Source of the DNA: Aldehydirespirator sp965220645
GTDB lineage: Bacteria > Actinomycetota > Acidimicrobiia > Acidimicrobiales > Aldehydirespiratoraceae
DNA: 41,050 nucleotides
Assembly: GCA_965220645.1 (NCBI GenBank)
Contig: CBDCQP010000001.1
Location: 1 to 41,050, forward strand
Direction: 5' to 3'
Below are positions 31,945 through 39,950 of this stretch, piece by piece (position 1 is the first letter of the stretch; every line of letters starts with the position of its first letter). The position numbers were made by a program, and so were the translations under genes. The notes beneath the pieces are model-generated. The model worked only from the letters and a program-made list of their open reading frames with translations, did not search any database and was not told the DNA's origin.

Positions 31945-34407
31945 CTAGCGCTGCCCGTGCCCCGGATGTCCGAAGCTGGACTGTAATGAGCAGGAGGTCA
32001 TCCGAATTCGTCCCGTAGTTCAAAGCCGAAGGTCATGGCAACCAGTTGGGTGTAGCCGTGCCACATCAGTTGTGCGCCGGGCGGGTCGCGTTGGCGTCCG
32101 AGCCACCCGCCGAGGCGCCCGACCAGACCGACGGCGTCGCCGAGGCGCGCCGGCGGCGGCAGCTTGCGTGAGCGGGCGAAGGTGGCGAGCACGCGCAACT
32201 CGCCATCGGAGAACAGCAGGTCGCCCGGCAGGTCGGGCACTTCGCGCCCGAGTTGGACCATCAACTGGATGCGCCACCCGATGACCATCTTGATGGCCAT
32301 GGCGCGTTCGAGCCGCTCGGCCGTGTGGTGCTGCAACTCCTCGACCTTGCAGCCGGACTTGAGCACGCGGAAGTATTCTTCGATGCGCCAGCGCCGGACG
32401 TACCATTGCAGGATGCGCGTGGCGTCGTCGGCGCTGCTCACACGCAAAGTGGTCAGCAGGAACCACTCCAGCGGCTCGGCCGCGGGCGGCGGTTGTTCCT
32501 CGCGCACGTGGACGACCCACAGTGCGACCGGCTCGTCGCCGGGGCAGGGCAGCGGCACCTGCTGGTAGCGCAGCGTCACGTCGGCGACCCGCTCCGCCCG
32601 GCGGTCCTTGCGGGCCTGTTTGCTGGCCTTCACGCGCGCGCTCAGCCGCTGCACCTCGACCTTGACGGCGCCTCGGGCCGGCGCGTTGCGCACCGTATCG
32701 AACAGACGGCGTGAGACCGTCTGCCCGTCGGGCGTCTTCTCCTTGCCGAGGACGCGGTCGGCCTTGGCGCGGACCAGCAGGTCGACCTGCTGGGCAGCCG
32801 CGCGGTGCTCGACGAACAGGTCGAGGAAATCGGCCTCGCGGTCCATCACGCACACCACGCGGGTCTGGGACAATTGTTCGGCTGCCTGCGCGCAGTCGCG
32901 CAGCCCCTCGATCCAACGGAACGACTTGCGCTCCTCGCGCGGCTTCGGGGGCGGCTCGCCTTCCGCCTCGGGATTCGGGGGCGCAGGCGCGTCGAAGGCG
33001 GCCCGCAGCACGCCCAACGCCAGCCCGTCGGGATTGACGGCCAGGGTCGTGTGCAACTCCAGGCCGCGCGCCACCGCCCCGGTCTGGTTCGAGCCGATGG
33101 CCCCCAGCCCCTGCGTCTGCCCGCGCCGGGTGAAGTTCAACCGGGTGCCGTCCTGGATGCACAGCACCGTGTCGTGCGCCTGCATCCGGCGCAGCGTCTG
33201 CTCGCGATGCGGCGCGAGGATGTTGTCGACCGTCACCGCACTGTCGGCGGGCTGGTCGATCAGCCGGTAATGGCCCTTGACCATCGCGCGCGCGCCGTGG
33301 GCGGCGCCGGTGATGGCGCGCATCGGAGACTCTGCCATTTGCTGCGCGCTCTGTACCAGCCGCGCGCTCAGACGCGCGTCGCCCAAACGCGCCCCGCCGA
33401 ACTCGTGGTCCGCCCAGACCGCGGCGTCGAGACCGTCGCCAACCGCCAGCGGCGCCAAGACCGGTGCAGGCACTGCGAGGCGGGTGTGCCACGCCGGCTC
33501 CAACGCATACATATACACCGCCTTGCGCGTTTCCGGCGCCGCGTGCGTGCGGTCCTGGCGACCGCGACCGCAGGTCTCACCCACCCGAACCCAGTTCGCC
33601 GCGCGCACGCTCGCCCCCGTCTGTTCGGTCTCGTCCACGAACGTCTCCAGCAGCCAGGGGCGATAGCCATACAGACCCTCGCAGTCGTCGCCGACCGCCC
33701 GGACGACCCGGCCCAGCACGTGCGAGGCCAGGTTGCGACACACGATGCCGGGGCGCACCAGCAGCCGGCACAGTCCCAGCACCCGGTGCAGGTGCGCGCG
33801 CCGGCCCGCATCGTCCCACCCGACCCAGGCGTCGCGGGACCGCAGCCGCCGCGCACTCGCCGCAAACCCGACGCCGCCCAGCCAGCCATGCGCCGAACCC
33901 ACCAGATACCGCAGTTGCGGGCCGACGAACGGACCGGCCCCGCGCGGGTGCTCGTAGGCCATCAGCGTGTTCCAGACCTGCCGCTGCTCGTCGGTTTCCA
34001 CCAGCTCCAGGGTCAGACCCACAACCGCGCCGACCGTGCCCGGAACGTCCACCGCCGGCGCCAGCGGGTGCGGGAGCACCCGCGCCCGGCCCCCACCACC
34101 GCGGGCACCTCGACCCGCAGGCAGCGAGACGTGGCCGGCCGCCTGCAGGTCGGACAACGCCCGGCAGCAGCTCGCGCGTTGCCACCGGTCCCGCCCGTCG
34201 CGAAAATCGAACGCTTCACAGACGCGGTCGGCGACCTGAACGAGGCTGCCGACGCCCGCCCCGGTCGCCTCGTCCAGCACGTCGCGCAGGCGGGCGAGGT
34301 TGTCTCGTAGAATACGTGAGACCTGATTCTGAATCTCCATGCCGGCCACCGTAGCGAAGTGGCGGCAGGAAGTCCAGCAAAAAGTTATGGGCCACGGGCA
34401 GTCCTAG
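31945..34407 (-). mobile_element. IS4-family insertion sequence carrying a DruA-transposase fusion
   Basis: CTAGCGCTGCCCGTGCCCC at 31945 and CTAGGACTGCCCGTGGCCC read inward from 34407 agree at about 16 of 19 positions and flank the single transposase gene. The left end coincides with the point where the NmrA-like gene breaks. Direct flanking duplications are not evident. Confidence 0.65.
31998..34349 (-). CDS. IS4-family (Tn5-like) transposase with an N-terminal DUF4338 (DruA-type) domain
   Basis: The protein has 783 residues; MEIQNQVSRILRDNL three codons in is an alternative start. Residues about 100-270 form DUF4338, the domain of the Druantia protein DruA: GPQLRYLVGSAHGWLGGVGF, SRDAWVGWDDAGRR, RNLASHVLG, YGYRPWLLETFVDE and AANWVRVGETCGRGR. 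The rest is a Tn5-like DDE transposase. The first aspartate is in CIQDGTRLNF, the second in VCVMDREADFLDLF, and the YREK region is WYVRRWRIEEYFRVLKSGCK. No frameshift is seen, so the element may be active. A 501-residue open frame on the plus strand here is a shadow. Confidence 0.88.
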   Translation of the reverse strand: MAGMEIQNQVSRILRDNLARLRDVLDEATGAGVGSLVQVADRVCEAFDFRDGRDRWQRASCCRALSDLQAAGHVSLPAGRGARGGGGRARVLPHPLAPAVDVPGTVGAVVGLTLELVETDEQRQVWNTLMAYEHPRGAGPFVGPQLRYLVGSAHGWLGGVGFAASARRLRSRDAWVGWDDAGRRAHLHRVLGLCRLLVRPGIVCRNLASHVLGRVVRAVGDDCEGLYGYRPWLLETFVDETEQTGASVRAANWVRVGETCGRGRQDRTHAAPETRKAVYMYALEPAWHTRLAVPAPVLAPLAVGDGLDAAVWADHEFGGARLGDARLSARLVQSAQQMAESPMRAITGAAHGARAMVKGHYRLIDQPADSAVTVDNILAPHREQTLRRMQAHDTVLCIQDGTRLNFTRRGQTQGLGAIGSNQTGAVARGLELHTTLAVNPDGLALGVLRAAFDAPAPPNPEAEGEPPPKPREERKSFRWIEGLRDCAQAAEQLSQTRVVCVMDREADFLDLFVEHRAAAQQVDLLVRAKADRVLGKEKTPDGQTVSRRLFDTVRNAPARGAVKVEVQRLSARVKASKQARKDRRAERVADVTLRYQQVPLPCPGDEPVALWVVHVREEQPPPAAEPLEWFLLTTLRVSSADDATRILQWYVRRWRIEEYFRVLKSGCKVEELQHHTAERLERAMAIKMVIGWRIQLMVQLGREVPDLPGDLLFSDGELRVLATFARSRKLPPPARLGDAVGLVGRLGGWLGRQRDPPGAQLMWHGYTQLVAMTFGFELRDEFG

Positions 34408-34568
34408 CGGCGCGCGATCCGCAACCCGCCATTCCGGGCACGGTCTGTCTGCGCGGCTCCCGTCCTGGCCGCGAGGAGTGCATAACGTCCTTTATGGGCC
34501 TCTAGGTCACGCCGCCGGCCATCTTGCATTCTGTACTGTCGTCTACTAACCTACAGATAGGACCGAGC

Positions 34569-34640
34569 ATGCCCGACCTCCTCCCCAATTCGCACCTAGA
34601 GCAGCAATTGCAGACGAAGGGCGCGCCCGGTGCCCGCTAG
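34569..34640 (+). CDS. 23-residue leader ORF overlapping the recombinase partner gene
   Basis: An ATG after TAGGACCGAGC opens MPDLLPNSHLEQQLQTKGAP GAR and stops at TAG, overlapping the next GTG start by 11 bp. Overlap and ribosome site suggest translational coupling. It may be only the ribosome-loading leader for the two genes below. Confidence 0.4.
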   Translation: MPDLLPNSHLEQQLQTKGAPGAR

Positions 34641-35130
34641 GCCGCAGTGGCTGCTCGCCATCCCGGCCGCCATCCGGCAACTGGAGGACCTGGACCGGGA
34701 GCTGCTCACGCGTCGCGACATCGAGCAGCTGTTCGGGGTCTCTCGGGCGCGGGCGGCGCAGCTGATGCACACGTTCGGCGCCGATCTGACCGGGTATGCG
34801 CGGACGCTCCCGCGCACCAGGCTGCTGCGGCAGCTGCGGACGTACCGGGCGGGCACGGCGTTCCGCGAGGAGCAGGACCGGCGCGAGCATCTGATGACCG
34901 AGCTCCGGAAGGCGCGGCTGACCGGCATTCGAGTGACGGTTCCGGTGGAAGCGCTCGGCGGGCGTCTGTCGGGCCTTCCGTCGGGCGTGGTGGTCGAGCG
35001 CGACCGGATCGAAGTGCGCTACGCAGGCGCGAAGGAAGCCGTGGTGAAGCTGGTGGCGCTGGCGCAGGCGCTGAACAACGACTACGAGCGCTTCGAAGCG
35101 CTCGTGGCGGGGGAGGGGAGTTCGGGATGA
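34630..35130 (+). CDS. HTH DNA-binding partner of the tyrosine recombinase
   Basis: I use the GTG at 34630, which gives 166 residues. A helix-turn-helix is clear at residues about 24-48 (LLTRRDIEQLFGVSRARAAQ LMHTFG). A basic arm (RTLPRTRLLRQLRTYRAGTA), a hinge and a beta-rich C-terminal part follow (IRVTVPVEALGGRLSGLPSG, VVVERDRIEVRYAG). The stop overlaps the recombinase ATG (ATGA), so the two proteins are co-translated and probably act together, for example as an accessory directionality or site-recognition factor. A degenerate second copy lies at 36530-36740. The family is not named here; partnership is inferred from coupling and co-duplication. Confidence 0.75.
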   Translation: MPARPQWLLAIPAAIRQLEDLDRELLTRRDIEQLFGVSRARAAQLMHTFGADLTGYARTLPRTRLLRQLRTYRAGTAFREEQDRREHLMTELRKARLTGIRVTVPVEALGGRLSGLPSGVVVERDRIEVRYAGAKEAVVKLVALAQALNNDYERFEALVAGEGSSG

Positions 35131-36104
35131 GCGAGGCGCTGGTTCCGGCGGTCACCGGGCCGCCGGCCACGCGCACCGGGACGGCGGGCATGGCGCTGCC
35201 GGCGGTGATCGTGGACGCGGGTCCGGTGGCCGTCGAGCGGTTCCTGGAGTTCTTCGCGGCCTCGATCTCCAACGGGCGGACGCGGGCGGCGTACGGGCGG
35301 GCAGTGGGGCGGTTCCTGTCGTGGTGTTCGGCTCGGGGCCTGGGCCTGCGCGCGATCGCGCCGCTGCACGTGGCGGCGTATATCCGCACGCATCCGGGGT
35401 CGGCGCCGACGGTCAAACAGCACCTGGCCGCCATCCGGGTGCTGTGCGACTGGCTGGTCGTCCACCAGGTGCTGCCGGTGAATCCGGCCGCGGCGGTGCG
35501 GGGCCCGAAGCACGTGGTGACCAAAGGGGCGACGCCGGTGCTGACGCCGGCCGAGACGCGGTCGCTGCTCGATGGGATCGACCCGGGGTCGCTGGTCGGG
35601 CTTCGCGACCGTGCGCTTCTGAGCGTGATGGTGTACAGCTTCGCGCGTGTGAGCGCGGTCGTGGGGATGCGGCGGCAGGACTACTTCCGGCAGGGTGAGC
35701 GCGGATGGCTGCGGCTGTACGAGAAGGGCGGCAAGCGTCACGACGTGCCGGCCCATCACCGGGCCGAGGCCGCCGTCGACGCGTATCTGGTCGCCGGCGG
35801 GGTAGAGGACGCGCAGGCGCCGTTGTTTCAGAGCGTCGATCGGTCGCGCCGCCTGAGCGGCCGTTCGCTGACGCGGCGCGTGGTGCTGTCGATGATCAAG
35901 CGCCGTGCGTCGGCCGCGGGCCTGCCGGCGTCGACTTGCTGCCACACGTTCCGGGCGACGGGCATCACGGCGTATCTGTCGAACGGTGGGACGCTCGAGC
36001 ACGCGCAACAGATTGCCGGCCACGCGTCGCCGAGGACGACGAAGCTGTACGACCGGACGGCGGACACGGTCACGCTCGACGAGATCGAACGCATCGTGAT
36101 CTGA
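35127..36104 (+). CDS. tyrosine recombinase (XerC/D-like integrase), complete
   Basis: The protein has 325 residues from the ATG that overlaps the preceding stop. An N-terminal SAM-like core-binding domain (VERFLEFFAASISNGRTRAA YGRAVGRFLSWC, TVKQHLAAIRVLCDWLV) precedes the catalytic domain. That domain contains RDRALLSVMVYSFARVSAVV (arginine in FARVS), YEKGGKRHDVPAHH (lysine), CCHTFRATGITAYL (HxxR), QIAGHASPRTTKLYDR (histidine and tyrosine). All catalytic residues are in place. It may resolve plasmid multimers or drive integration. A broken copy of its 3' half lies at 4120-4632, with homology continuing about 60 bp past the stop in both places. Confidence 0.92.
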   Translation: MSEALVPAVTGPPATRTGTAGMALPAVIVDAGPVAVERFLEFFAASISNGRTRAAYGRAVGRFLSWCSARGLGLRAIAPLHVAAYIRTHPGSAPTVKQHLAAIRVLCDWLVVHQVLPVNPAAAVRGPKHVVTKGATPVLTPAETRSLLDGIDPGSLVGLRDRALLSVMVYSFARVSAVVGMRRQDYFRQGERGWLRLYEKGGKRHDVPAHHRAEAAVDAYLVAGGVEDAQAPLFQSVDRSRRLSGRSLTRRVVLSMIKRRASAAGLPASTCCHTFRATGITAYLSNGGTLEHAQQIAGHASPRTTKLYDRTADTVTLDEIERIVI

Positions 36105-36179
36105 CGCGAACGCGACCGAGCCCGGCCCTGTGGGTGGCACGCCCGGCGGTCACGTTGTCGTCGTCCGGCGCTGTTCGCC

Positions 36180-36480
36180 GGTGAGACGGGCGCAGGTAGG
36201 CGACGCCGGCGTCGTCTCCACCACGGCATCGGTGAGGAACATCTCCCACTCGACGGCACAAACCGCGAGAATCGCGAGGCGACGGTTCTCCGGGGAGCTC
36301 GCGTAGGACCGGAAATCATCCGTACAGCCGGCGCAGCTCGGCAAGATGTTCGTGCCGGGTCTCGGATCGCACCGCGTAGTCTTGCCAGGTTCGTACCCGT
36401 CCAGGTCGAGCTGGCGGCCGATGAAATCCACCACCGCGAACTCGTCGGTGAGGCGGCGCTGGGTGCTCGGCATCAACTTG
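36180..36480 (-). pseudogene. Tn3-family TnpA N-terminal fragment, second subfamily
   Basis: The minus strand encodes PSTQRRLTDEFAVVDFIGRQ LDLDGYEP, then in a shifted frame TWQDYAVRSETRHEHLAELR RLYG, then FRSYASSPENRRLAILAVCA VEWEMFLTDA. The RQL..D...Y..R..TR.EHL.E....YGFR pattern is the DUF4158 N-terminus of Tn3 transposases, clearly different from the 20575 copy. Frameshifts lie near 36330 and 36400, and both ends are truncated. Confidence 0.65.
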
Positions 36481-36529
36481 CATCAGGCCCTGGGCTCCGG
36501 CGGGGCGCGGTTGCGCGGTACCCGAGCAG

Positions 36530-36740
36530 CGCAAAGATCCGGGTGCCGGGCCCGGCCGAAGCGCTGCAGGGGCGGCTGTCGGGGCTGCCGGCCGGCGTGC
36601 TCGTCCGAATGGGACCGGATCGAAGTCCGGTTCGCCGGGGCGAAAAGGGAGGCTGCGCAGCAGTCTGTATGCGCTGGCTCAGGCGCTGGGTGAGCGACTT
36701 CCGAGCGCTTCGAAACGCTGGTCGGCCGGGCGGTACCGTC
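36530..36740 (+). pseudogene. degenerate C-terminal copy of the recombinase partner gene
   Basis: Pieces IRVPGPAEALQGRLSGLPAG VLV, DRIEVRFAGAK and ALAQALG.DFERFETLVG mirror the end of the 34630 gene, with one-base shifts near 36612, 36650 and 36695. Together with 4120-4632 it shows that the two-gene recombinase module was present at least twice. Confidence 0.7.
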
Positions 36741-36836
36741 GCGCCGGTGCGCTCTCCGCCACGGGGGTGGCACCGGTTCGCCGCTGGTTGTCGGCCCCGC
36801 CGCCAAAGAACCCGAGCGTCATGGATCGCAGAAACG

Positions 36837-36853
36837 GTATACCATATGTATAC
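36837..36853. promoter_or_regulatory. GTATAC-CATAT-GTATAC operator/promoter element
   Basis: Two GTATAC palindromes separated by five bases lie 15 bp upstream of the 36868 start and overlap a TATACC -10-like box. The layout suits autoregulation by the ribbon-helix-helix product. Confidence 0.45.
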
Positions 36854-36867
36854 GTGGAGGTGAAGCT

Positions 36868-37113
36868 TTGAAAAACTGCGTAGTAACCGCGCGTGTGTCG
36901 CAAAGCGACCTTTCGTCCATCCAGAGGGCCGCGGTCGAAGCCAACCAGACGGTCAGTGAATTTGTCGCCTCTGCGGCGCTGTTGGCCGTTCAGAAGAACG
37001 ACGAGAAACGGGCAGAGGAGTTTGCGATTTTCCGCGCGATGCTGGAGCGTATGCGTCGTAGTGAAGGTGGGGACGGAAATTCCGATTGGAGGAGCCGGGA
37101 TGCGATTCGCTGA
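36868..37113 (+). CDS. ribbon-helix-helix protein, TTG start
   Basis: A strong GGAGGTGA lies five bases before TTG at 36868, so I accept the non-ATG start. The 81 residues begin MKNCVVTARVSQSDLSSIQR AAVEANQTVSEFVASAALLA, close to the DUF1778/CopG-type pattern (RVsxxDlxxIxxAAxxxxxsxSEFvxxaAL). A charged helical tail follows. It is the first gene of a group of three on the plus strand. It could be an antitoxin-like repressor, but the following genes are not known toxins. Confidence 0.7.
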   Translation: MKNCVVTARVSQSDLSSIQRAAVEANQTVSEFVASAALLAVQKNDEKRAEEFAIFRAMLERMRRSEGGDGNSDWRSRDAIR

Positions 37114-37188
37114 AAGGAAACCGTCCACCGCTTACGATGCGGCGTGAGCCAAAGCTGGCGGCGGAACCGACGGCAGGGGGGAACAGTA

Positions 37189-37404
37189 ATGGAAGCGGAT
37201 TGGCCAACGATTGCCGTGATGGTTGCGATTGGCGGGCTGTTGTGGCGTCAGATCGCAACTCTGACCGTGCGTGTTGATGCGCTTGGCTTGCAGGTGACCG
37301 ACGTGGACCGTCGGCTCGCCCGGCTGGAAGGTTGGATCGAAGGCGAGCGCGCGGGTCGTGTCCGTTCAGAATCGGCTACCGTCTCAACCGAGATGCAGCA
37401 GTGA
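37189..37404 (+). CDS. small membrane-anchored coiled-coil protein
   Basis: The ATG at 37189 follows AGGGGGGA. The 71-residue product starts MEADWPTIAVMVAIGGLLWR, a single membrane helix, then TLTVRVDALGLQVTDVDRRL ARLEGW, a regular coiled coil. Its TGA overlaps the GTG of the next gene (GTGA). A structural partner or anchor for the HIRAN protein is plausible. Two similar small genes occur elsewhere in the window. Confidence 0.6.
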   Translation: MEADWPTIAVMVAIGGLLWRQIATLTVRVDALGLQVTDVDRRLARLEGWIEGERAGRVRSESATVSTEMQQ

Positions 37405-38132
37405 AGGAAGAAGCCACCGCCGAACTTCTGCCATCCGAAAGGGAGGCCGCACTAGTTGGATTCGCGCAGTCGATCGCGGGATCTGAATACCGACAAACCT
37501 CTTTCCATAGACTTCACTCAACTGAGGGCGAACTCTTCACGGTGTACCTCGAAGCGGAACCGACGAACCCGCACGATCCAAACGCCGTGCTCGTAACGAC
37601 ACGGGATGGTGATCAGCTCGGGTATCTGCCACGGGCTGTCGCTTTGGCGCATCAGCCGCGAATTAGGATCCTCCGTGCGGTTGAGGTCCCGGCGCGCCTA
37701 GTCCGGTCGAAACGCAATAGGCGGGTCTTCAGTGCCGCGCTGAAATGGGAGCCCCGAGTGTGGTCAGCCGCACCGACCTTTGCCATGAGAACGCAGAGAG
37801 CTAACGACGAATACAGAACCGTGGTCGCTGAAATGCAGTCTTGCATTGACGAGCACGCGGCAGGCGTCCTTGCGAAACTCGCGAACGGCGAAATTGATGC
37901 TGATGACGTCCTTGATGCCGGCACTGACGTGCTGGATATAGGCTTTGTAACCGACATAGGCAGTGGAAAATCCGATATCCACACAATTACCGTGCCGGTG
38001 GACTCTGGAGACGACTTCGTTTCGTTCACCAGAAACGATAACGGGACAATCGACCGAGCAGACAGTCGAAGCGAAGAGGTCGTGCGCTACTGGCCAAGCG
38101 GGCGGATTGAACGATTCAATGTAACAAGATGA
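37401..38132 (+). CDS. HIRAN-domain protein
   Basis: The GTG at 37401 overlaps the previous stop, so translation is coupled. The protein has 243 residues. Residues about 25-95 fit a HIRAN domain: SIAGSEYRQTSFHRL, GELFTVYLEAEPTNPHDPNA and DGDQLGYLPRAVALA, with the NphDpNAv and GyLP signatures. HIRAN domains bind DNA 3' ends or damaged DNA in HLTF/Rad5-type helicases and occur alone in phage and plasmid proteins. The C-terminal half (acidic, ending in VVRYWPSGRIERFNVTR) is unassigned. The frame is intact. Confidence 0.8.
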   Translation: MKEEATAELLPSEREAALVGFAQSIAGSEYRQTSFHRLHSTEGELFTVYLEAEPTNPHDPNAVLVTTRDGDQLGYLPRAVALAHQPRIRILRAVEVPARLVRSKRNRRVFSAALKWEPRVWSAAPTFAMRTQRANDEYRTVVAEMQSCIDEHAAGVLAKLANGEIDADDVLDAGTDVLDIGFVTDIGSGKSDIHTITVPVDSGDDFVSFTRNDNGTIDRADSRSEEVVRYWPSGRIERFNVTR

Positions 38133-38239
38133 CGATGAAGAATGACCATAAAAACAGCCCGTGGTGAAACCCCTGGGGTGTCGACGCGCCGTTACGCGAG
38201 CACGTTGGACCCGGTACCGGCCGAGGTGAACGAGCGGGC

Positions 38240-38780
38240 GACTGTCGAGCAGCGCGGTGTCGCGGCGGTTCGTGGCGCTGTCGACCAAGCGCCTCCAAGC
38301 GTTTCTCGCCCGGCCGTTGGGCGAGTTGGACCTGCGGGCGGTCTGCATCGACGGCAAGGTGTTCCGGGACCACTGCATGGTGATCGCGTTAGGCATCGAC
38401 ACGCAGGGCCGGAAACACGCGTGCTGGGCCTGCGCGAAGGCGCCACCGAGACGGCTGCCGTCACGACCGGTCTGCTCAGCGACCTGGTGACGCGTGGACT
38501 GCCGACCGACCGGACGTTGCTGTTCGTCGTCGATGGCGCGCAGGGGTTACGTCGGGGCCATTCACCGACGTTTTCGGTTCTCGGGGCGTAGTGTGCGCAG
38601 CGTCGCCAAGTGTAGAAACGTGCTCAGCCATCTGCCCGAGCGGCTCCACGCGTCTGTTAGCAAGGCGTTGCGGGATGCGTGGGATCTCGATTCGGCGGAC
38701 CGCGCGGCGCGGGTGCTGGAACGGCTGGCCTGGTCTCTGGAACGCGACCATCCCGGCGCCGTTCTCCGACGGCGGCATCG
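38240..38780 (+). pseudogene. IS256-family (mutator) transposase relic
   Basis: Across three frames one reads VSRRFVALSTKRLQAFLARP, LGELDLRAVCIDGKVFRDHC, MVIALGIDTQGRKH, LGLREGATETAAVTTGLLSD and LLFVVDGAQGLR. KCRNVLSHLPERLHASVSKA and LERLAWSLERDHPGA follow. The CIDG...MVIALGID and VVDGA blocks carry the first two acidic residues of IS256-type transposases. Indels near 38420, 38545 and 38590 break it, and both ends are missing, including the last catalytic glutamate. Confidence 0.85.
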
Positions 38781-38812
38781 AAAGCGACCAGACGCAGGTA
38801 CTCGCCGATGCG

Positions 38813-38882
38813 CTGCTGACCGTCGCCTATCTGCGGGTCTCGACCCCGCAGCAGGACGTGAGCAGCCAGCGCCTCGCCATGT
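38813..38882 (+). pseudogene. serine resolvase N-terminal scrap with the catalytic serine
   Basis: LLTVAYLRVSTPQQDVSSQR LAM is the start of Tn3-type resolvases, with the nucleophile in YLRVST. It follows the IS256 relic and ends before a new gene. It supplies the portion missing from 3147-3599 but is 35 kb away (about 5.8 kb across the putative circular join). Confidence 0.7.
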
Positions 38883-38919
38883 CGTCACCTCCTGTCGTCA
38901 GCCAGTGCTACAATGAGGC

Positions 38920-39315
38920 ATGCCCGGATTGCAAGTGCGTGTTTCGCCTGACGTGGTGGCCCGACTCGACAGGTACCTGCGGGTGCTCGGGCCGCGTGCA
39001 ACCTGCCGTGGCGACGTGGTGAGGCTGCTGATCGAGGCAGTGACACCGGAGGAAGTGAGGGATATGGCCGTGACAGCCCTGAAGGAACAGATCGAAGAGG
39101 TCGTGACGAACGCGCAGGTAGAACCTCAAACGCTCGGCAAGTGCGTAATGGAATTTGCAGCGCACGCGGACGGGTTCCTGGTGATGCCGGCCGGGAATGC
39201 AGTCCGAGCCTCCAATTTCGGCGTTGGCCGCACCGAGAAAGCGGCTCGGAACGATCTGCACTGGAACCTGCTGGAACAGTACGCCGAGTTCCTCGACGGT
39301 GGAGAGTCCGAATGA
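38920..39315 (+). CDS. protein with RHH-like N-terminus
   Basis: The ATG at 38920 is preceded by TGAGG. The 131 residues begin MPGLQVRVSPDVVARLDRYL RVLGPRATCRGDVVRLLIEA, compatible with a ribbon-helix-helix unit. A helical linker (VRDMAVTALKEQIEEVV) and a C-terminal domain follow (HADGFLVMPAGNAVRASNFG, HWNLLEQYAEFLDG). The second domain is not recognised. The gene seems intact and may be a plasmid regulator. Confidence 0.6.
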   Translation: MPGLQVRVSPDVVARLDRYLRVLGPRATCRGDVVRLLIEAVTPEEVRDMAVTALKEQIEEVVTNAQVEPQTLGKCVMEFAAHADGFLVMPAGNAVRASNFGVGRTEKAARNDLHWNLLEQYAEFLDGGESE

Positions 39316-39341
39316 CCAAAAAGATCGGACGGAACGCCGGG

Positions 39342-39421
39342 GGATCGGTATAGAGGGCACGCGACACCCACTGCAACGGCCGGATCGGTATAGAGGGCAC
39401 GCGACACCCACTGCAACGGCC
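39342..39421. repeat. perfect 40-bp tandem duplication
   Basis: Two adjacent identical 40-bp units beginning GGATCGGTATAGAGGGCACG lie directly after the 38920 gene. No function is evident; they could be a recombination product or a recent slippage event. Confidence 0.85.
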
Positions 39422-39890
39422 AGTTCATCAACGCGGGGTCGCCGGTGAGGATGGCGTGGCTGTCGAGGTCGGTGAGCAGGAAGGCCCTGGAGCAGAAGAG
39501 CGCCGGCATGTCACACGCCTCGCGGCCGCCCCCGCGACCGTCCGATCGCCGCCTCGGCAACACGCCCGCATCGCCGAGCGGGTTCCGCCCGGGCTTCGGC
39601 GCGAACTCGAGCATCTGCTCGACGAAACGGTCGACGCCGGCGAGGTCTGCACCGTCGACAGCTTCTTCCGGGTCTCGGCCCCAGGCGGCCACCTGCGCCG
39701 GGCCGAGCGCGTCGACGACGCCTCGCCGCTCGCACCAAGCTCCTGAATCGGTTCCACTGCGACGCGTACGTCATCCTCGTGTTGTTCGGCCAGCGGCCAC
39801 GGCCGCCGCCGAGGGCGACGCCGTCGAGTGCAGCCCAGCGCACCCCGTCGCAGCGCCGAGGCGACGACCGCGGCTCCCGTTGGCAACGCC
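39422..39890. other. no intact gene; minus-strand scraps including a recombinase N-terminus
   Basis: On the minus strand NNTRMTYASQWNRFRS (about 39785-39740) resembles the core-binding start of tyrosine recombinases. AAWGRDPEEAVDGADLAGVD RFVEQMLEF and CSRAFLLTDLDSHAILTG can be read in other frames. The pieces do not join into one family I recognise. I treat the stretch as pseudogene debris. Confidence 0.35.
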
Positions 39891-39923
39891 CAAATAAAAA
39901 TAGGCTCTTGACGCAGGAGCCTA
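39891..39923 (-). terminator. intrinsic terminator for minus-strand transcription
   Basis: On the minus strand TAGGCTC pairs with GAGCCTA around a nine-base loop and is followed by TTTTTATTTG. It would stop leftward transcripts arriving from the 40-kb side. Its loop contains the -35 box of the rightward promoter. Confidence 0.55.
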
Positions 39924-39936
39924 GTTGTGATTTACT
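39908..39936 (+). promoter_or_regulatory. sigma-70-type promoter for the DGQHR-like gene
   Basis: TTGACG (39908-39913) and TTTACT (39931-39936) are separated by exactly 17 bases, matching the vegetative consensus at five and four of six positions. The next gene in this direction starts at 40091, leaving a leader of about 145 bases that contains the hairpin at 39951-39994. Confidence 0.5.
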
Positions 39937-39950
39937 CTGCTCATGGAACA

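Noticed and set aside
32805..34310. 501-codon plus-strand open frame
   Set aside because: It is antisense to the DruA-transposase fusion, which carries all the family motifs.
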